From Polydactylus sextarius (taxonomy: Eukaryota; Chordata; Actinopteri; Polynemidae), in NCBI GenBank assembly GCA_016801845.1, contig CM028906.1, positions 17,740,001 through 17,804,000 on the forward strand: a stretch of DNA of 64,000 nt, read 5' to 3'. Numbering within the stretch: position 1 is the first letter of the stretch; each line of letters begins with the position of its first letter. Made by a program: the position numbers and the translations under genes. Shown one piece after another: positions 32,345 through 45,560 of this stretch. The notes under the pieces were generated by a model. It had not been told where the DNA came from. It saw only the letters and a program-made list of their open reading frames with translations, and searched no databases.

Positions 32345-35192
32345 TATGATCAAAGATCTTTTGTTTTTATTGGGTTTTTTTTTTTACATGTCCTACCGTT
32401 GTTATATTCAATGTGAGCGTGAGTCATTGTGTGTTTGTGAGTCATAAGATAGACTAGTGACCTGTCCACAGAGTACCCTGCCAAAGCAATCACACTGTGT
32501 TATTGTACTTGACTGGTGACTATGATGGCTAAGCAGCTTCTGAAGTGTTGACTTGTTGGGGGGGTTTATGTGGACAAACTTTATGAGAGAAGGATACATT
32601 GGACTTGAAACAACAACAAGCATGTCGATAAACAATATATGTGCAGCTTTTGATATGAATCTCATTCCCAGTGTGGCCCTTTGTGAAATTGAGTTCGACA
32701 ACTCTGAAGTGGCAAGTGATCCAAAACAGTGAAGTTGTTAGAAGACTAAAACAAGGAACAGAAAGATGCCATGAGGTTTCATAGAGCCTCAGAGTAAGGA
32801 TATAATGTCTACGTTTTCATCACTGCAAGTGACTCTTTTTAGATCTACATAGGTAAATGTCTCATTGTTAATGCAAAAACACTGATTATTGCTGTACTTT
32901 TCTACAAGTAAGGTACCGTTACTGAAATGATGTTTACTTCTGCACAGTTCTACAGATTAGTGTATACTTTGAACTATCTCATGGAATGAAAGTACAAAAA
33001 ACTACTAAGCTGCATCAAAAATATATTCAAAGGAACTTTGTAGAGGTTGTGCTCATGAGTTGTGATATGACAAACGCAAATATTTGCACAAGTTGATCCC
33101 CAGGTTTATGCTTAGCTAAGCTTATGATCTCCATTAGCTTTCACACACACAATAGTTGGTCACGTTATCAAGAGGTAGAAAGTGGAGCAGGCTGTGGCAG
33201 AATAAACAACAGGGGTTTCGAGAGGGAGGGAGAGGCGAGGTGAGATCGCAACAGATGGCCTTTCTCTGGACTTCCTCCATAGGCTTCACAAACACATACA
33301 CACAAACAGCAAGTAATCTCATCCTAAAAGTGCCAGTTGGAATATCACAGATGACCAGGATATTAAGCTTCCTGTTTGTAACTAAGAAACAGCGAACATC
33401 TACCAGCTCCATTACTGCTCTGTTGATCCTGTATCATTTATATAAAAAATGATATTATATATTTTAGCAGTTCTAACTAAGAAAAATAACCAATAAGTAA
33501 ATACTAAGCAATGAAAATATTTAGATTCTTCAAATATTTCTCAGATTATAGACGACAATTAACTTAATGCTTCCAAGCCATTACCATGCTTCCCTACCTC
33601 ACTTTTAGCTCAGGCTGACAAAGTCACAATGCAACTGAGCAGCTTATTTGTAAAATAAGAGATTCAAAGCAATTAACTTCTTCACTGAACGTGAAACATC
33701 CCCCATTAATATACACTAATTGTAGGCCTTGTCTTAAAGCTTGTGTGTTCTTGCAGTAATAGAAACAACAAAATAAAACAATGTAAGCCAATGAGCTTGT
33801 GAGTAAAGTTGTCTGCTGATGCTCTAACAAACCAACTCCTGTCACAGACTTTATGAGGGAGTAAAGCTAAAGGGAGCAGTGTAAATTATAATTAATCATT
33901 TGAGCGACGTCTTCACATTTTAATTAGAACCAGTGATGCACAAGACCACGACTAAACTTGTTTTTTTTACCCTAAGATATTTGTAAAAGAAAAAAAAAGA
34001 AATTCTAAAGGGTTTTTTTTTCTGACAAATAACTGAAATTGATTAACAACACATACACAACCATCATCTCAACTGGTGGATGGCAATAATTACTTTTGGT
34101 TTGTCACAATCACCGTAATTACTTTAACCAAATAAATTTCACTGAGGAAAAACTGATGCATTCAGTTAGTTAATCAGGTACTGAATAGGTATTTTCAGTT
34201 TTGTAGTTTCTTTGTTGTTTCTTTTTGCTTTCCTTTTTTCTTTTCCGTATTAAATTGCCACTGTGCTTTAACATTACAACAAAGGTCACAGACCCTCTCC
34301 AACAGTTTGACAACTGTGGTAAAAGAAGTCAACACACATCAAGACATTTGATTAGTGTGCACTAAAAAAAACTGGTGTTATCCAACAGAACTTGGTTGAC
34401 TCCATTGTAGTGGCAGGTGGCTAACAGATGAATGAGATGAGACCTTGTACACTGTGGATTATACACTGACCTTCAACCTGTACTCAATCAAATGCCATAA
34501 TGCTCAGTTCTTTAATACCTTGGTATTAAGGTATTTGATGGACAACCTTGAACAATCAATATCAGTATTATTGAGTTTCCACTTTTATAATACACCAGTG
34601 CCTCGGGTTTACTAAAAAACATCCCATTAATATGTATATATACATTGAGTAATTCAATTTAACATAGATTAACATCGGTTTTTGGAAGGACAATATGAGA
34701 GCTGCATCAAATGTGGACATTTGAGTGTGTGCTGAAAATTCTCCACTTTGACACAATGTCCCTGTTCAGCTCTAGAGGTGGTTTTAGTCACTCAGCCATC
34801 ATCAAGTCCAGAGGGAGAAGAACATCCAAAATGCTTCGATATATTAACAGGCACCATAAATAATCCAGCCAAAACTGTCTGTTACTGATATTTTGATTGA
34901 TCTTCCCTGCAGGCTGTTTTAGCTGAAGGTCTCTTCATCTTTTCATTTTAATTGGCTTGACATGAGGAGGATCATGCATGACAGTGACATTCAGAAATAT
35001 ATACCAGTCTCTTTATTCAGGAATATCACTGCACCAGATGTTATTTTCTCCAGCATTTGCATGCTATGATTTCTGGCAACTATTTAGGTTCATTTTCAAT
35101 ATTCTCAGTTACAAGTCCTTTTAATACATCATGGACTTTGATTTCCCATGAGTGTAATAGTAACCCTGATAAATACAGTAAATGATATCTTT
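32345..35192. other. Gene-free stretch
   Basis: AT-rich unique DNA with short homopolymers; no repeat family or gene recognised. The open frames of 60-98 codons are unsupported. Confidence 0.6.
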
Positions 35193-35209
35193 AAAAAAAA
35201 AAAAAAAAA
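35193..35209. repeat. Poly-A run
   Basis: Seventeen consecutive A; no retroposed gene body recognised next to it. Confidence 0.9.
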
Positions 35210-35964
35210 GTTTTAATTGACATGTTTGTGCTTTGCTTGCATAGTTTAATCAAGGTTGTAGCTCTTTGAGCCAATGGAGGCTCAAATATGACGTTGTCTT
35301 AAATATTACATTAAATCCTATCTTTTAAGCCTCATAACTGTAAGTTGCAAGGTTGCTGGGTTTTAGATATGAGCGGATAATCCATGTAGATCTAAGTCTA
35401 TGCAGATTACTCCATCTGGGGCATTTCACGTCTAGTTTCAGGTTCTGACATCCCCAGCATTCCAATGTCATCAGTCTACCTCTTCTCTCTGCTTCGTGTA
35501 ACCTTAAGAACTCTTTATTTACAAAGTAAGCTCTGAAATCTGATAAATGAGCTTGTAGGAACATACATAAGGACCCTCTCCAGCAGAAAGTTTGTTGATT
35601 CACAAAGAGAGCAGACAAAGGTCGTAGTAGATTTTAAGCGGGGAGTGAATGACTGTAGTGAAGAGGGTCTGACATGTCTCATCTCATGAAATCTCATGAA
35701 CAGAATCAGTATTCAAAAAAGCAATGCCAGTAAACCTCCTGCAGTACTGAGTGTCAAGCCACAACGGTTGAATCTACAACACTCTCCTGTGACCAATCTG
35801 TCCATCTGTTTGTGTGTATTAGATGTGGATATTGAATGAATAAATTAGACACTGAAAAACAGGGATATGTAAAATAGCTTAATTTCTTAATTATCTTATG
35901 TATTCCTCTTATACAGTGTGCTGTATGTGGCTGTCTAGAACAGTTAGACTAGTGATTTGTTTCA

Positions 35965-36125
35965 AGCCATCCATCCATCCATCCATCCACTGTCAGCCGC
36001 TTATTCAGGGTCAGGTCACAGTGGCAGCGGGTCAAGCAAGGTAATCCAGATGTCCCTCTCCCCAGTAATTTTGTTCAGCCCCTTCAGGGAGTCCCCGGAG
36101 GAATTCAGTCTGAGATGAGATGTAT
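35965..36125. repeat. (CATC)n-initiated teleost interspersed repeat fragment
   Basis: Six CATC units (35967..35990) lead into AGCCGCTTATTCAGGGTCAG, GTGGCAGCGGGTCAAGCA, TCCAGATGTCCCTCTCCCC and TTCAGGGAGTCCCCGGAGGA. This is the degenerate form of an abundant fish repeat of the type '(CATC)n..CGCTTATCCGGGGTCGGGTC'. The (CATC)/(GATG) end is the 3' tail, so the element reads on the minus strand. Confidence 0.75.
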
Positions 36126-39100
36126 ACAATCTCAGCTACCTACCAGTTGGCTGTGACCTCCAATGGAAATGCCATTTTAATTTAAAAATGATAAATTACG
36201 TTATTAAGTTTCCCACTCTGAACATTATTAGCTAGCATAACCCAGCAAAAAGGAGGGCGACATCTACTGAAGAGGCTCGTTGGCCAGGAGCAAACATAAT
36301 GAACCAGAGGATGTACTGGGTGGGATCATTAGACCACATGGAGCTCAACATGAGATTCCTATATTATTTCTTTAGAAGGTTTGTGCAACTGTAAAAAAAA
36401 AACAAAAAAATAACTGGATTGTAGTCAGGGTTGAGGTGTAGATACTCTATGTATAATATAGCACTAAACATATGACACAGATCAAGCTTTTTCTAAAGCT
36501 TTTTAAAGATCAAAAAACATGACAATTTGATACATCTCTCGATTAGCCCACAAGAAATGAATTTATAACTCATATCGTAGCTTGTGTTTGAAGCTACTGT
36601 GTTGAGATTGTGGTACAGTAAGACTTAGAAGAAATATGTCCCTTTTAAGACCAAACAGTGGAAGATGAATCATTATTTTGTTTCAACATGAAAGTCAGAA
36701 ACTGGTACAAAAATACTGTAAGTATCGCCATTTAACAAAACCGTAAGAAAAGCCTGGTACCTAAAATTTTTCTGACAGAGGAGGTTCTTAAAAAAATAAA
36801 AACTCAAATTTCACATCTAAACTTCGCCCTTTTTAACACTGACTGGTAAAATCTCTCTAAATGCTCTTGTTCAGTGGATCATATTTAAGCACCAGCGGTG
36901 GTGTTTGTAGATGCTTCTTCAGAATTAATAAGCATGTTTTCTGAGACTAGCACTGACCATCGAACCTTGTGAATTTTAATAAACTCACCACTTGACGGAA
37001 CTTCATGTCACAGCGGCTGTGATGTAATTATTCTCCTTGTCACAATAATTCCGCAAGCCAAACCTATCTTTTGTCTACTTTAAATGTACGGCATGCTCGG
37101 CTTTTACAACAAAACAAAACATTCACTTCTGAAAGTGAAATAGTTGAAGAAGTGTTGTTCACTTGATAAATGCACAAAACAATATATTCTGTTATCTACT
37201 ACATTTGTCCCCTCTAGGACCAAGTGCAGTCAGACGTCATCTAGAGAAATGATGGATTGCATGAATGGACCGCAACCCGCTCTCTCAGGTCACACATTGT
37301 AACATGTCTGCAAGCAGATCCGCTGCAGACTGAAAATCACAAGTTACCAAACTACAACTGCTCAAACACAGTGTTTGATTTGCGATTTCTTAACCCAAAT
37401 TATCAAATTCTACCCACACATTTCTTTTTAGAAAAGGCAGCGATTTGTCATCTCGCTCTGCTTCCTCTGGCGAACTTAAAGCATATCACACTGAGTGTGT
37501 TTTGCTTGTTTATGTGGGTGACAGTGAGGGGTGGCAGGTTTGGGTTGGGGAGGGATGAAGAAGGGGGGGGGTGTTTCAAATCATGAAAAGCTGCCTACTG
37601 AAGCACACAATTTGTCATTTTGCTTCAGCGTGTGAGCGGAAGACTCCGTGTGTGGCACGAAGGAAACATGAGAAATATGTACGTGTGCATGAGAATATTT
37701 GTGTGTTTATGCATGTGGCATGGCAGTTCATGTTTATGTGACAAAGATATTCCTGTCATTGGTTTATGTAACAATGTGTGTGTATGTGTGTGCACATATA
37801 CGGAGGGAAACTACATTGCTCATGGGCTTGGCTAGTTCTGCAGACGCAGGAAGCTGGATAATCACAGCCCTGGGAGAGGACATTCCTAGTTCCTCTCTAA
37901 CTGCAAATATGGAAAAGGGCTGTCCCACAGAAGAACACCCCCACCCCCACCCCTCCTCCACCAGTAGCTGTGATGGCTGATGACATCACTTATTAGAGGT
38001 CACAATAAAGAGCACACTCTGCTGTAAGGGACAGACTGAAAATAAACAAAGGCGACTGCAGTTAAAGTGGCTTTGACTCTTTAGAAGAGCAATCAATACT
38101 AAAGTCTTTTTTCTCACCTTTGCTTAATCCCTCCATAGCAATAAATGCCAATGCTGCCTCTGTTAACAAATTATATTGTTTTTTTTTTCCTTTGTGGGCT
38201 GTTAAATCTAAAATCTATTATCAACCTACACATGGGTATTTGTGTGTGAGGTGTCTCACATCTCCAACTTGTAACAAACGCTCGAGATAAGATACACATC
38301 ATTTCATAAAAAGGTTTTCAGATCGCTTTTTTCCCCCGTCGTGGTCTGATATTCCCACATGAAACAGGATGTTTGGCCAAGAGAGGCACAGTAAGAGATA
38401 CTAATGTTAGCTTTCACTCTGATGTTGAGCATCACTCACCTCCTGCTTCACCCCCACTTATGGAGGAGGTACAGGAAGAGCAAGACAGGGTTTCAGGCCC
38501 AGTACATGCTATAATAAATATGGTATAGCGGAAAGAGAAAGAGTTCCCAACGGTACTGGCAATGTTGTGGATAACTAACTCCGCAATTTCTAATGTTTTT
38601 GTTCACAGTGTTGTTTGATATACCTACAGTTTTTGTGTTTTATGCAATTTTATATATATATTTATACAAGCACATGAATGGGAAAATTGACCCTTAGATA
38701 CTTGTAATATGTAAGAGATATTCATGGAATATTTAGGAAACATGGCATTCTCACCGTCTTCACTCGTCGCTCATTCTTATTGCTTTACACATTTAATTTC
38801 TAATACAGTGCATTCTGAATGTGACAGCTGTCTTTGCCTTTAATGTTTGCCTCATGAGACAACTGATATTTTACTTTGTAGATCTTTCATCATCTTTGAT
38901 GATTGTCATTAATTTCAGTCATTGGGTATTATCATTCCGCATATATTGCTCCAACTGTAGTTTCACATGAGACATGGACTGTTTGCCGAAGCCACAGCAC
39001 ACAGAAATTTAATATGAAATAAACATGATATTGAATTTCAGCGTTGTCCTCTTTCCAGTCAACAAAACCTACTTTTTTCTGTCAAGAGTTATTAAATTCT

Positions 39101-42100
39101 ACTGAAGAGACCTAAAGGGGCAACAGCGCTGAGGTGGGAAGACTGTGATCATAAAAAGTCATTAAAGTGATGAAGATGACCATGGTCTTCATCCTTAGGC
39201 CGTATGACTATTTAGATTACGTCAGAAGTTCCTGGTGTGTGGGTGCCAGAGTGATGAGAGCAGTTGGGTGTAATCTGGGCTGACACTCGCCCACATCTTG
39301 CTTCCCAAACTCTATAGCATCAACACTCACGTGATGAGTCATACACACACACTCACACACAACACACATACATATATACACACATAACACCAGCGGTAGC
39401 AGGAACACATGGGGACAAAACAAATTACAATGGAAAGAGAAAGAGACAGATATACAGAGGACAGTGACACAAACACCAGAGAGAGGCTGGTTTTGTTTGA
39501 GGTTGTTTTGAAAAATTCAATTTAAAACAGTGCATCGACAAGGCAGGAAGATCCAGTTAAAGGTAATACGGCTGGAGTATAAATGGATTTGCAATGCTTC
39601 ATAATGCCGCTCATAAAAATGCAAAAAGCACCTGTTTTTTTTTTGGTTTTTTTTACAGCTGGGGAGAAGGAGGTGAGGAGAGATAAGAAGCACTGTTTAC
39701 AGAAGACAAAATCAACACAGCGATAAAATTTCTCTCCTCAGCACACTCCTCAGAAGCTGATAGTCTCTTCAATATCTCCCTGGGAAATTAACTACTCTTT
39801 TCCCTCGTCTTCTCCCACTTCCCACCTCCTAACCCACATAAACGCTCCCTCCAAATCTCTGACGGCCGAGCATAGTGCTTCTCTGTTTCAGGAAGTATAT
39901 TCCAATCGGTTACAGTGAAATGATGGTTGGAAAATCATTGCTCTGGTTTCCTGTTGCCTCCACACTTTCTACACCATCCCCCCACTAAACCGCAAGTAGT
40001 CACAACAAGAGGAAGTCATAGATACGGTTTCAGCTTGTGATGCCATTTACACTGAGCCGAAACATAACAAGACTAAAATTCTGACGCCCTGACAGCAGAC
40101 CCTAGAGGCTAAAGTGCATATTACACACAACAAATTAAAGTGAAACAAATGACATATCAATAAGGAGAGCTTGGGAAGACGCCACCACTGACATAATCCA
40201 ATCCTACAGCGTGGCTTTATACAGTTACTGTAGTTGCCTAAGCTTTACCACACATCAACCTTAGAGTTTTCAGCTCAGTAAACGTGTGTTCATTTCATTT
40301 TTCAGTGTCTGTTTTGTGTTTTTAAGGTACTGTCAACCAAATAATTTTATTTTGTTGGTTAAATATCAATACATACGTCTTCCTGATTGAATTCATAACT
40401 GGAGATGTTTTCTGTCAGTGTTCAGTCTAACATGAAGACAATTATCTCTGTGGTTTGCCGTGACAGAATTTGACTAAAGCATGAAACAGTGTTTTTGCAT
40501 ATCGGTTAGATCTCCAGCAGAAGAAAAGGAGAGAAAAAAAAAAGTATTTCTGTTGCCTTCCATACGATGAAAGTTTATTTTCAATAGACTATTCATATAG
40601 CTGCTGGACCCTCCATTCGAGAAAGCTTTCTCTTTTCTAAAGTGGTTGCACTTTGTACACGTTGATAATGGTTGCATGTATTTGCATCATTGTGAATCGC
40701 TGCCAGTCTTTTGTTATGCATCGGGCTGAAATGAAAAACATGTGCTTTTCATCCAACAGTGGAGTCTCACATGATCAGTGGTAGAGATTGTGGAAAGAAT
40801 CAGCACCGACAACGCCTCACTCTCTGAGCTGCCATTTGATACTCTTTGATAGACTGGGAATGGAAAAGGAGAGTGAAAGGGATGGGAAGGGTTGAGATGG
40901 ACATTGAGATCAAAGATGCAGGTTAAACCTGTCTCACAATGTTTTTGTTTAATTCTTCATTATTAGAAAGATAGGTAAGAAAGAGAGATGACATTAAGAC
41001 TGTGAGCTGTGTGCAGCCACACACCATTTCAAAATATCCAGGATCTGCAACACCTTCACACTCTGATAGTTTTGCAGCCATAAAAGGGGAAGTGGAGAAG
41101 TAGTTGAGAGGGTAAGGTCGGATGGTAGAAATTAATTTGGTGCAAAACCTTTTACTGGCTTGACAGTTTTGCAGCAGCCGGCCTTGGCTCAGGCTGCTGT
41201 CTGTCATGTCTTTTGGAGGTTAGATAAAACCTGCATCTCGAGCTCAGTAACAACCGCTGAATGACGGGCAGGATGCTGTGATAAGCAGATGCTGCCACTT
41301 CTGCAGCTGCAGAGCTACTTTTTGATCAATGCACATGAAACATGTTCACATTGATATGCATTGCTTGCACAAAAGTGGGCAGCGACACCTTTTCACCAAG
41401 CATTTACTTCACTCTTGTAAAAAAGTCGCTATAAATCTGTAGTAAAAAAGGCCCATTATCACTGGTGCTTGAAACTGAACCTAGAAAGTAGAATATGGAT
41501 GAACAGTTTGAGATGAAAGAAGGCAGGGCTGCACAAGATGAGAACCATCTGATCACTTTAACGAATACTGTTAACGTCTCTCTACACTCTTGAATATGAT
41601 CGTCTTATCTCCCACTGTACTCTGCTCTTCAGTTGTCTTTTTTTAATGCCTCGAACAACCTGCAGTAAATCTAAATTAACCTGACAAGGGCCTATTGTAG
41701 CGATAAAAGTGTGAGTCTTTTTTTTTTTTCCCCAGGAGCAACAGTAGAATGTAGTTTAACACCACCAGGTCAACAACTTGACACTTTCTACAGAGTATTG
41801 TCGAAATTTTCGTCTTCACAAAATGTTAATACTGCAGTGTACAGTGAACAACATCATCCTGTGGCAAGAAATATGTAATAAAGTCACACTCAAAATATTT
41901 GTTTTGAGCCAAAAAATCCAGTGTTGCTGTAAAGTATCCATTTGTGATGACTACACATTATTAAACCTTTTTATGTTTATACCAACACTTACAGCACTTT
42001 GTGAAGGTTAAAGGAAGAGTGTGGTCTGGTGCAATACTGAAAAAGTTCATTAGGACTTGAGATATGTGTTTAATTACGTCTAACCAAAACCATTATCTTT

Positions 42101-43059
42101 CCCAAGCCTATGAAAGTGCTTTTGTTTGTTAACCACAGATGGGACTGAGGGTACAAACTCTAGTCTCTGGTGTGATGCTCACATGCTCCGACTACACTGT
42201 CATTAAGTTTTATGAGCCATATTTTTACACTTCAAGCATATTTTCTTGTATCTGTGCATCAACCTCTAGTTATTGTGTAGACCAAGAAGTCAGTACTGTG
42301 CCTGGACACACAGAGCACAGGAGCTATTGCTGTTTCTCTGCTGACAAGCTGCTCACACTGTGCTGTCTAGATAGGACACAGTGTTATAAGTATATAAAAA
42401 GAATTTACAGGAGACAAGAGTTGTTCACAGAGACAAAATGTGAAGATTGTACAAATGAAAAAAAGTAAAGTTCTCCGAAGGAGTTGATTATAGACACAAA
42501 GTCGTGCAAAAACTTTGGAAATAGTTTCAATCAAAATGAATCAATATGAAATAGTTTTTCATTGATTCTGTGTAGTACACTGCTGTGATAGCATGTAGAG
42601 GTGTGAAAAGATATATAGTTAATGTACATTTTATCCATCCAAACACTGTTAATTGTGTGGGTTATCAATATTGTTTGTTAGATTTATTTACTCAAAGAAA
42701 CAACACACTAATTTAAATCTTATTACTCATAATGCATAAGATAAAAACACGACAGATAATGGAAATTGATCAAATGTTCTGCAAAAGAACTCAAAGTAAA
42801 TGAAAATAGTATTTTATCACTGCAGGAAACACAGTGTTTCAGTGTTTCAGCCACAACATTAATCCTGGTTACAATTAGGCACTTGTCTAAACTGATATTT
42901 CACTTAATAAATATGAATTATCCTCAGAAAAAATGTTGAGTCAAATAAAAATAGCATATAGTAGTGGCACTGATATAACAAATGACCCACAAGTACCCAC
43001 ATCATTTCTTTCAACCTCAACGACTGTTAAAATTTTCGACACAGTTACTGTAAGAGGTC
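36126..43059. other. Long gene-free stretch
   Basis: About 7 kb with no recognised gene or repeat family. It contains TG-rich tracts (37680..37800), a G run at 37563..37571, a C-rich CCCCCACCCCCACCCC patch (37937..37952), a TATA run at 38651..38662, and moderately GC-balanced unique patches at 37200..37500, 37830..38060 and 41210..41330 that could be regulatory. I can support no exon. Confidence 0.55.
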
Positions 43060-43290
43060 GTGTTTCTGGAGCGTTACCATGTGTTTGAGAGCCTGCCCAT
43101 GAACATCAGTGACAGCCAGATCTGACAGTGCAAGTAGGTAATGTTGTTTCCAAGGAAACAGTGAGACATTTGAAGCATCTCTATAGAAATGGCTTCCAAA
43201 AAATGACTGTGTGGATCAGATTGTGACTGGAGGAGGTCTCCATGTGAGTGTGCCCAAACACGCCTGACAGGAAGTCCCATTGTCTTGGTT
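43060..43290. promoter_or_regulatory. Unique block with an X-box (RFX-like) site
   Basis: TGTTTCCAAGGAAACA at 43145..43160 has two 7-bp mirror-complementary half-sites around AA. It closely fits the RFX X-box form GTTNCC-nn-GGNAAC. It sits in otherwise unique sequence. RFX factors regulate ciliary and neuronal genes; use here is inference. Confidence 0.35.
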
Positions 43291-45089
43291 TAGTTCAGTG
43301 GAATTTCATTATGGATAATCCATTTCCTGTTAAGGGGTTAGACTGGGTCAGGCAAGATATCCAATCAATGTGTATCAGCTCAAAAATAGACTCTTGTGAC
43401 AACTTATAGCAAGTTATCATCAACATCATCATTGATGCCATCACCATTATCATCGCTGTCACAACGTCAACATCGGTTCCAATTTAAAAGATTTGTTGGG
43501 AGCCAATAACTTTAGTATTTCATGCCTGAATTATTACCTGAATTATCCAGTTATATAATCCATGTTGTGATTTACATGAACCAAATAAAACCCCTTTGAT
43601 CTGCAGTAAGCAAATACTTTGTTGTTTGTGTTGCTGATACTTTATCTCTAAAGTGACAGTGGCTCCTAAACTTCTTATGCAGACATCAGATGTGAACTAT
43701 TCAGCTGTGACTAGTGAAGCATTCAGGCAAGTCAAGCATGTCAGAATTTGAGTGTGCACCAAAGAGCAACAGTTCAATCATCTGCATAATTAATAACAGA
43801 CATATTTTAGAGAACTGACAACATTTTAGTAAGTTTCTATTCAATCACAGAACATTTTAAGCCACATTTAATGCACTTTTCCATCCACTGCTTCTCTAAA
43901 ATATCATATGCAGCTTTATTTATTGGTCAACTGTGCTTTATCAAATATCAACTTTTTGATCTCCTTCATGATTTTTTTTTCCCCCATATTCCATTTCACT
44001 CAGTTGATAGTCAGGAATTGAAAAAATAAATACAAGACTTTGTTGATTGTCAGGTTTACATGTTCAGGCAGCTTTAGTTGCCACTAACATTGATTAAACC
44101 ATAAAAAAGAAAAGTCTTTATTCTGACATGAAATGATGGCGATTGAGTGGTGCTCAGCTGATTAGACTTAACATATATAAATTACCAAACATATTAAGAA
44201 ATGACAGTGGTACAGTGAAGAACTGTAGTGTGAAATGTAGCAAAAGAAAAAAATTGGAAAAGTGGAAGAACAGTGTTACAACTTCATCTCTATGTGTATT
44301 TTCAGTCTGCTGTGTCATGTTTGACTATATAGACAAATTGATCATAACAATCACAACATCACAGCAAATGGTTATACATTTCTGTTTTTATTCAATGGAT
44401 TCAATTAATAAAAAGTCATGTAATTATGCCTGGCATTTACCCACCTGGGAAGCCATATTTAACTGATCACCCTGACAAAGGGACAGATGACGGGTTATTG
44501 GTTACAGATGCACCAGTTTGGCAGAATGACAGATAAGACAGAGGATGTATACTGTCTCGTAAATGTTACAGAATTAGTTTAAAACCAATATTGATTGCCC
44601 TGTCAGATTTATTCTTGTGAGTGAAAACCCTCAGGGGCAATAATATCATTATGTGCTGAGAAATTAAACAAATTAACTGTCTTTATTGTCCCATAGTCAT
44701 TTTTTCCATTTCTACTGTCACAATATAGAAACACAATTTGTTTCTGCCTTGTTATATGATGAAAAGCGTAGATTACAAAATGAGGGACAGACTTAAGTTT
44801 GCAGAAGAAAAAGCGGCAGACATAATGTGTAAGTGGAATCAACTCATTGACGCCAGGGCTGTGAAATAGCCCAGAGTTAACTGTGCCTTACCCTGGTCCA
44901 CAAAAAGGACGGCCACTTGTCATTTGCTCCCGTGCTAGAAATAACCTCGGGTCTATTTTCCTGACATGTGACCTGTTGCAGTTGTGTTGGTAATTGCTGT
45001 TTTCTCACAGTAGCAAAGGTACAAGCAGCTTAACATTAATAGCTCTAAAAGCTCCAAATTCCCACAGCATACTACCTGACTATAGTATC
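43291..45089. other. Gene-free stretch
   Basis: AT-rich sequence; a GC-balanced unique block at about 44840..45000 could be a conserved element. A 107-codon frame at 44143..44466 has no recognisable feature. Confidence 0.55.
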
Positions 45090-45560
45090 AAGTAGCAAGC
45101 AGGTGAAGCAAGTAAAAAGCAGGTGAACTCTAGCAGCTAAAGAGCAAGGTGTTTATGGAGCTTGTAGAAACTAAAACAGACCTAAAAGGAGAGGGAATAC
45201 TGGATTTGTATTCAGCAATTTTCCAGTAATGAGGCTCAAAATCAATGCTAATGTTTCTCCTTATAAACAAAGGTGTTAACATGCAATTTGTCTCTGGCTC
45301 CCCTCAGGTGGCCAAATAAACAATTAATGCAGGTTAAACTTGACCAGGCCTTAAAGTAAAAATTAAACATTTTGGGAATTGCATGATAACGTTCTGTTTG
45401 TAACGTTACCTGTGACAGCTAGGAGCTTGTTAGCTTAGGTTGGAAAAAAGACTAGACACAGGGAAAAACAGCTACCCTGGCTGAAGGTAACAAAATGCAT
45501 GTACCAGCACCTCTGAAGGTCACTTACTACCACACTGTATCTTTGTCTGTTGAACCCATG
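45090..45560. repeat. Teleost interspersed repeat, degenerate
   Basis: The phrases CTAGCAGCTAAAGAGCAAGG, GAGCTTGTAGAAACTAAAAC, TTTTGGGAATTGCATGATAA and AGCTAGGAGCTTGTTAGCTT belong to a common fish repeat theme ('gctaaagagc..gagacca..aaaacagagc'). A shorter related copy lies at 49075..49310. Family name not known to me. Confidence 0.5.
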
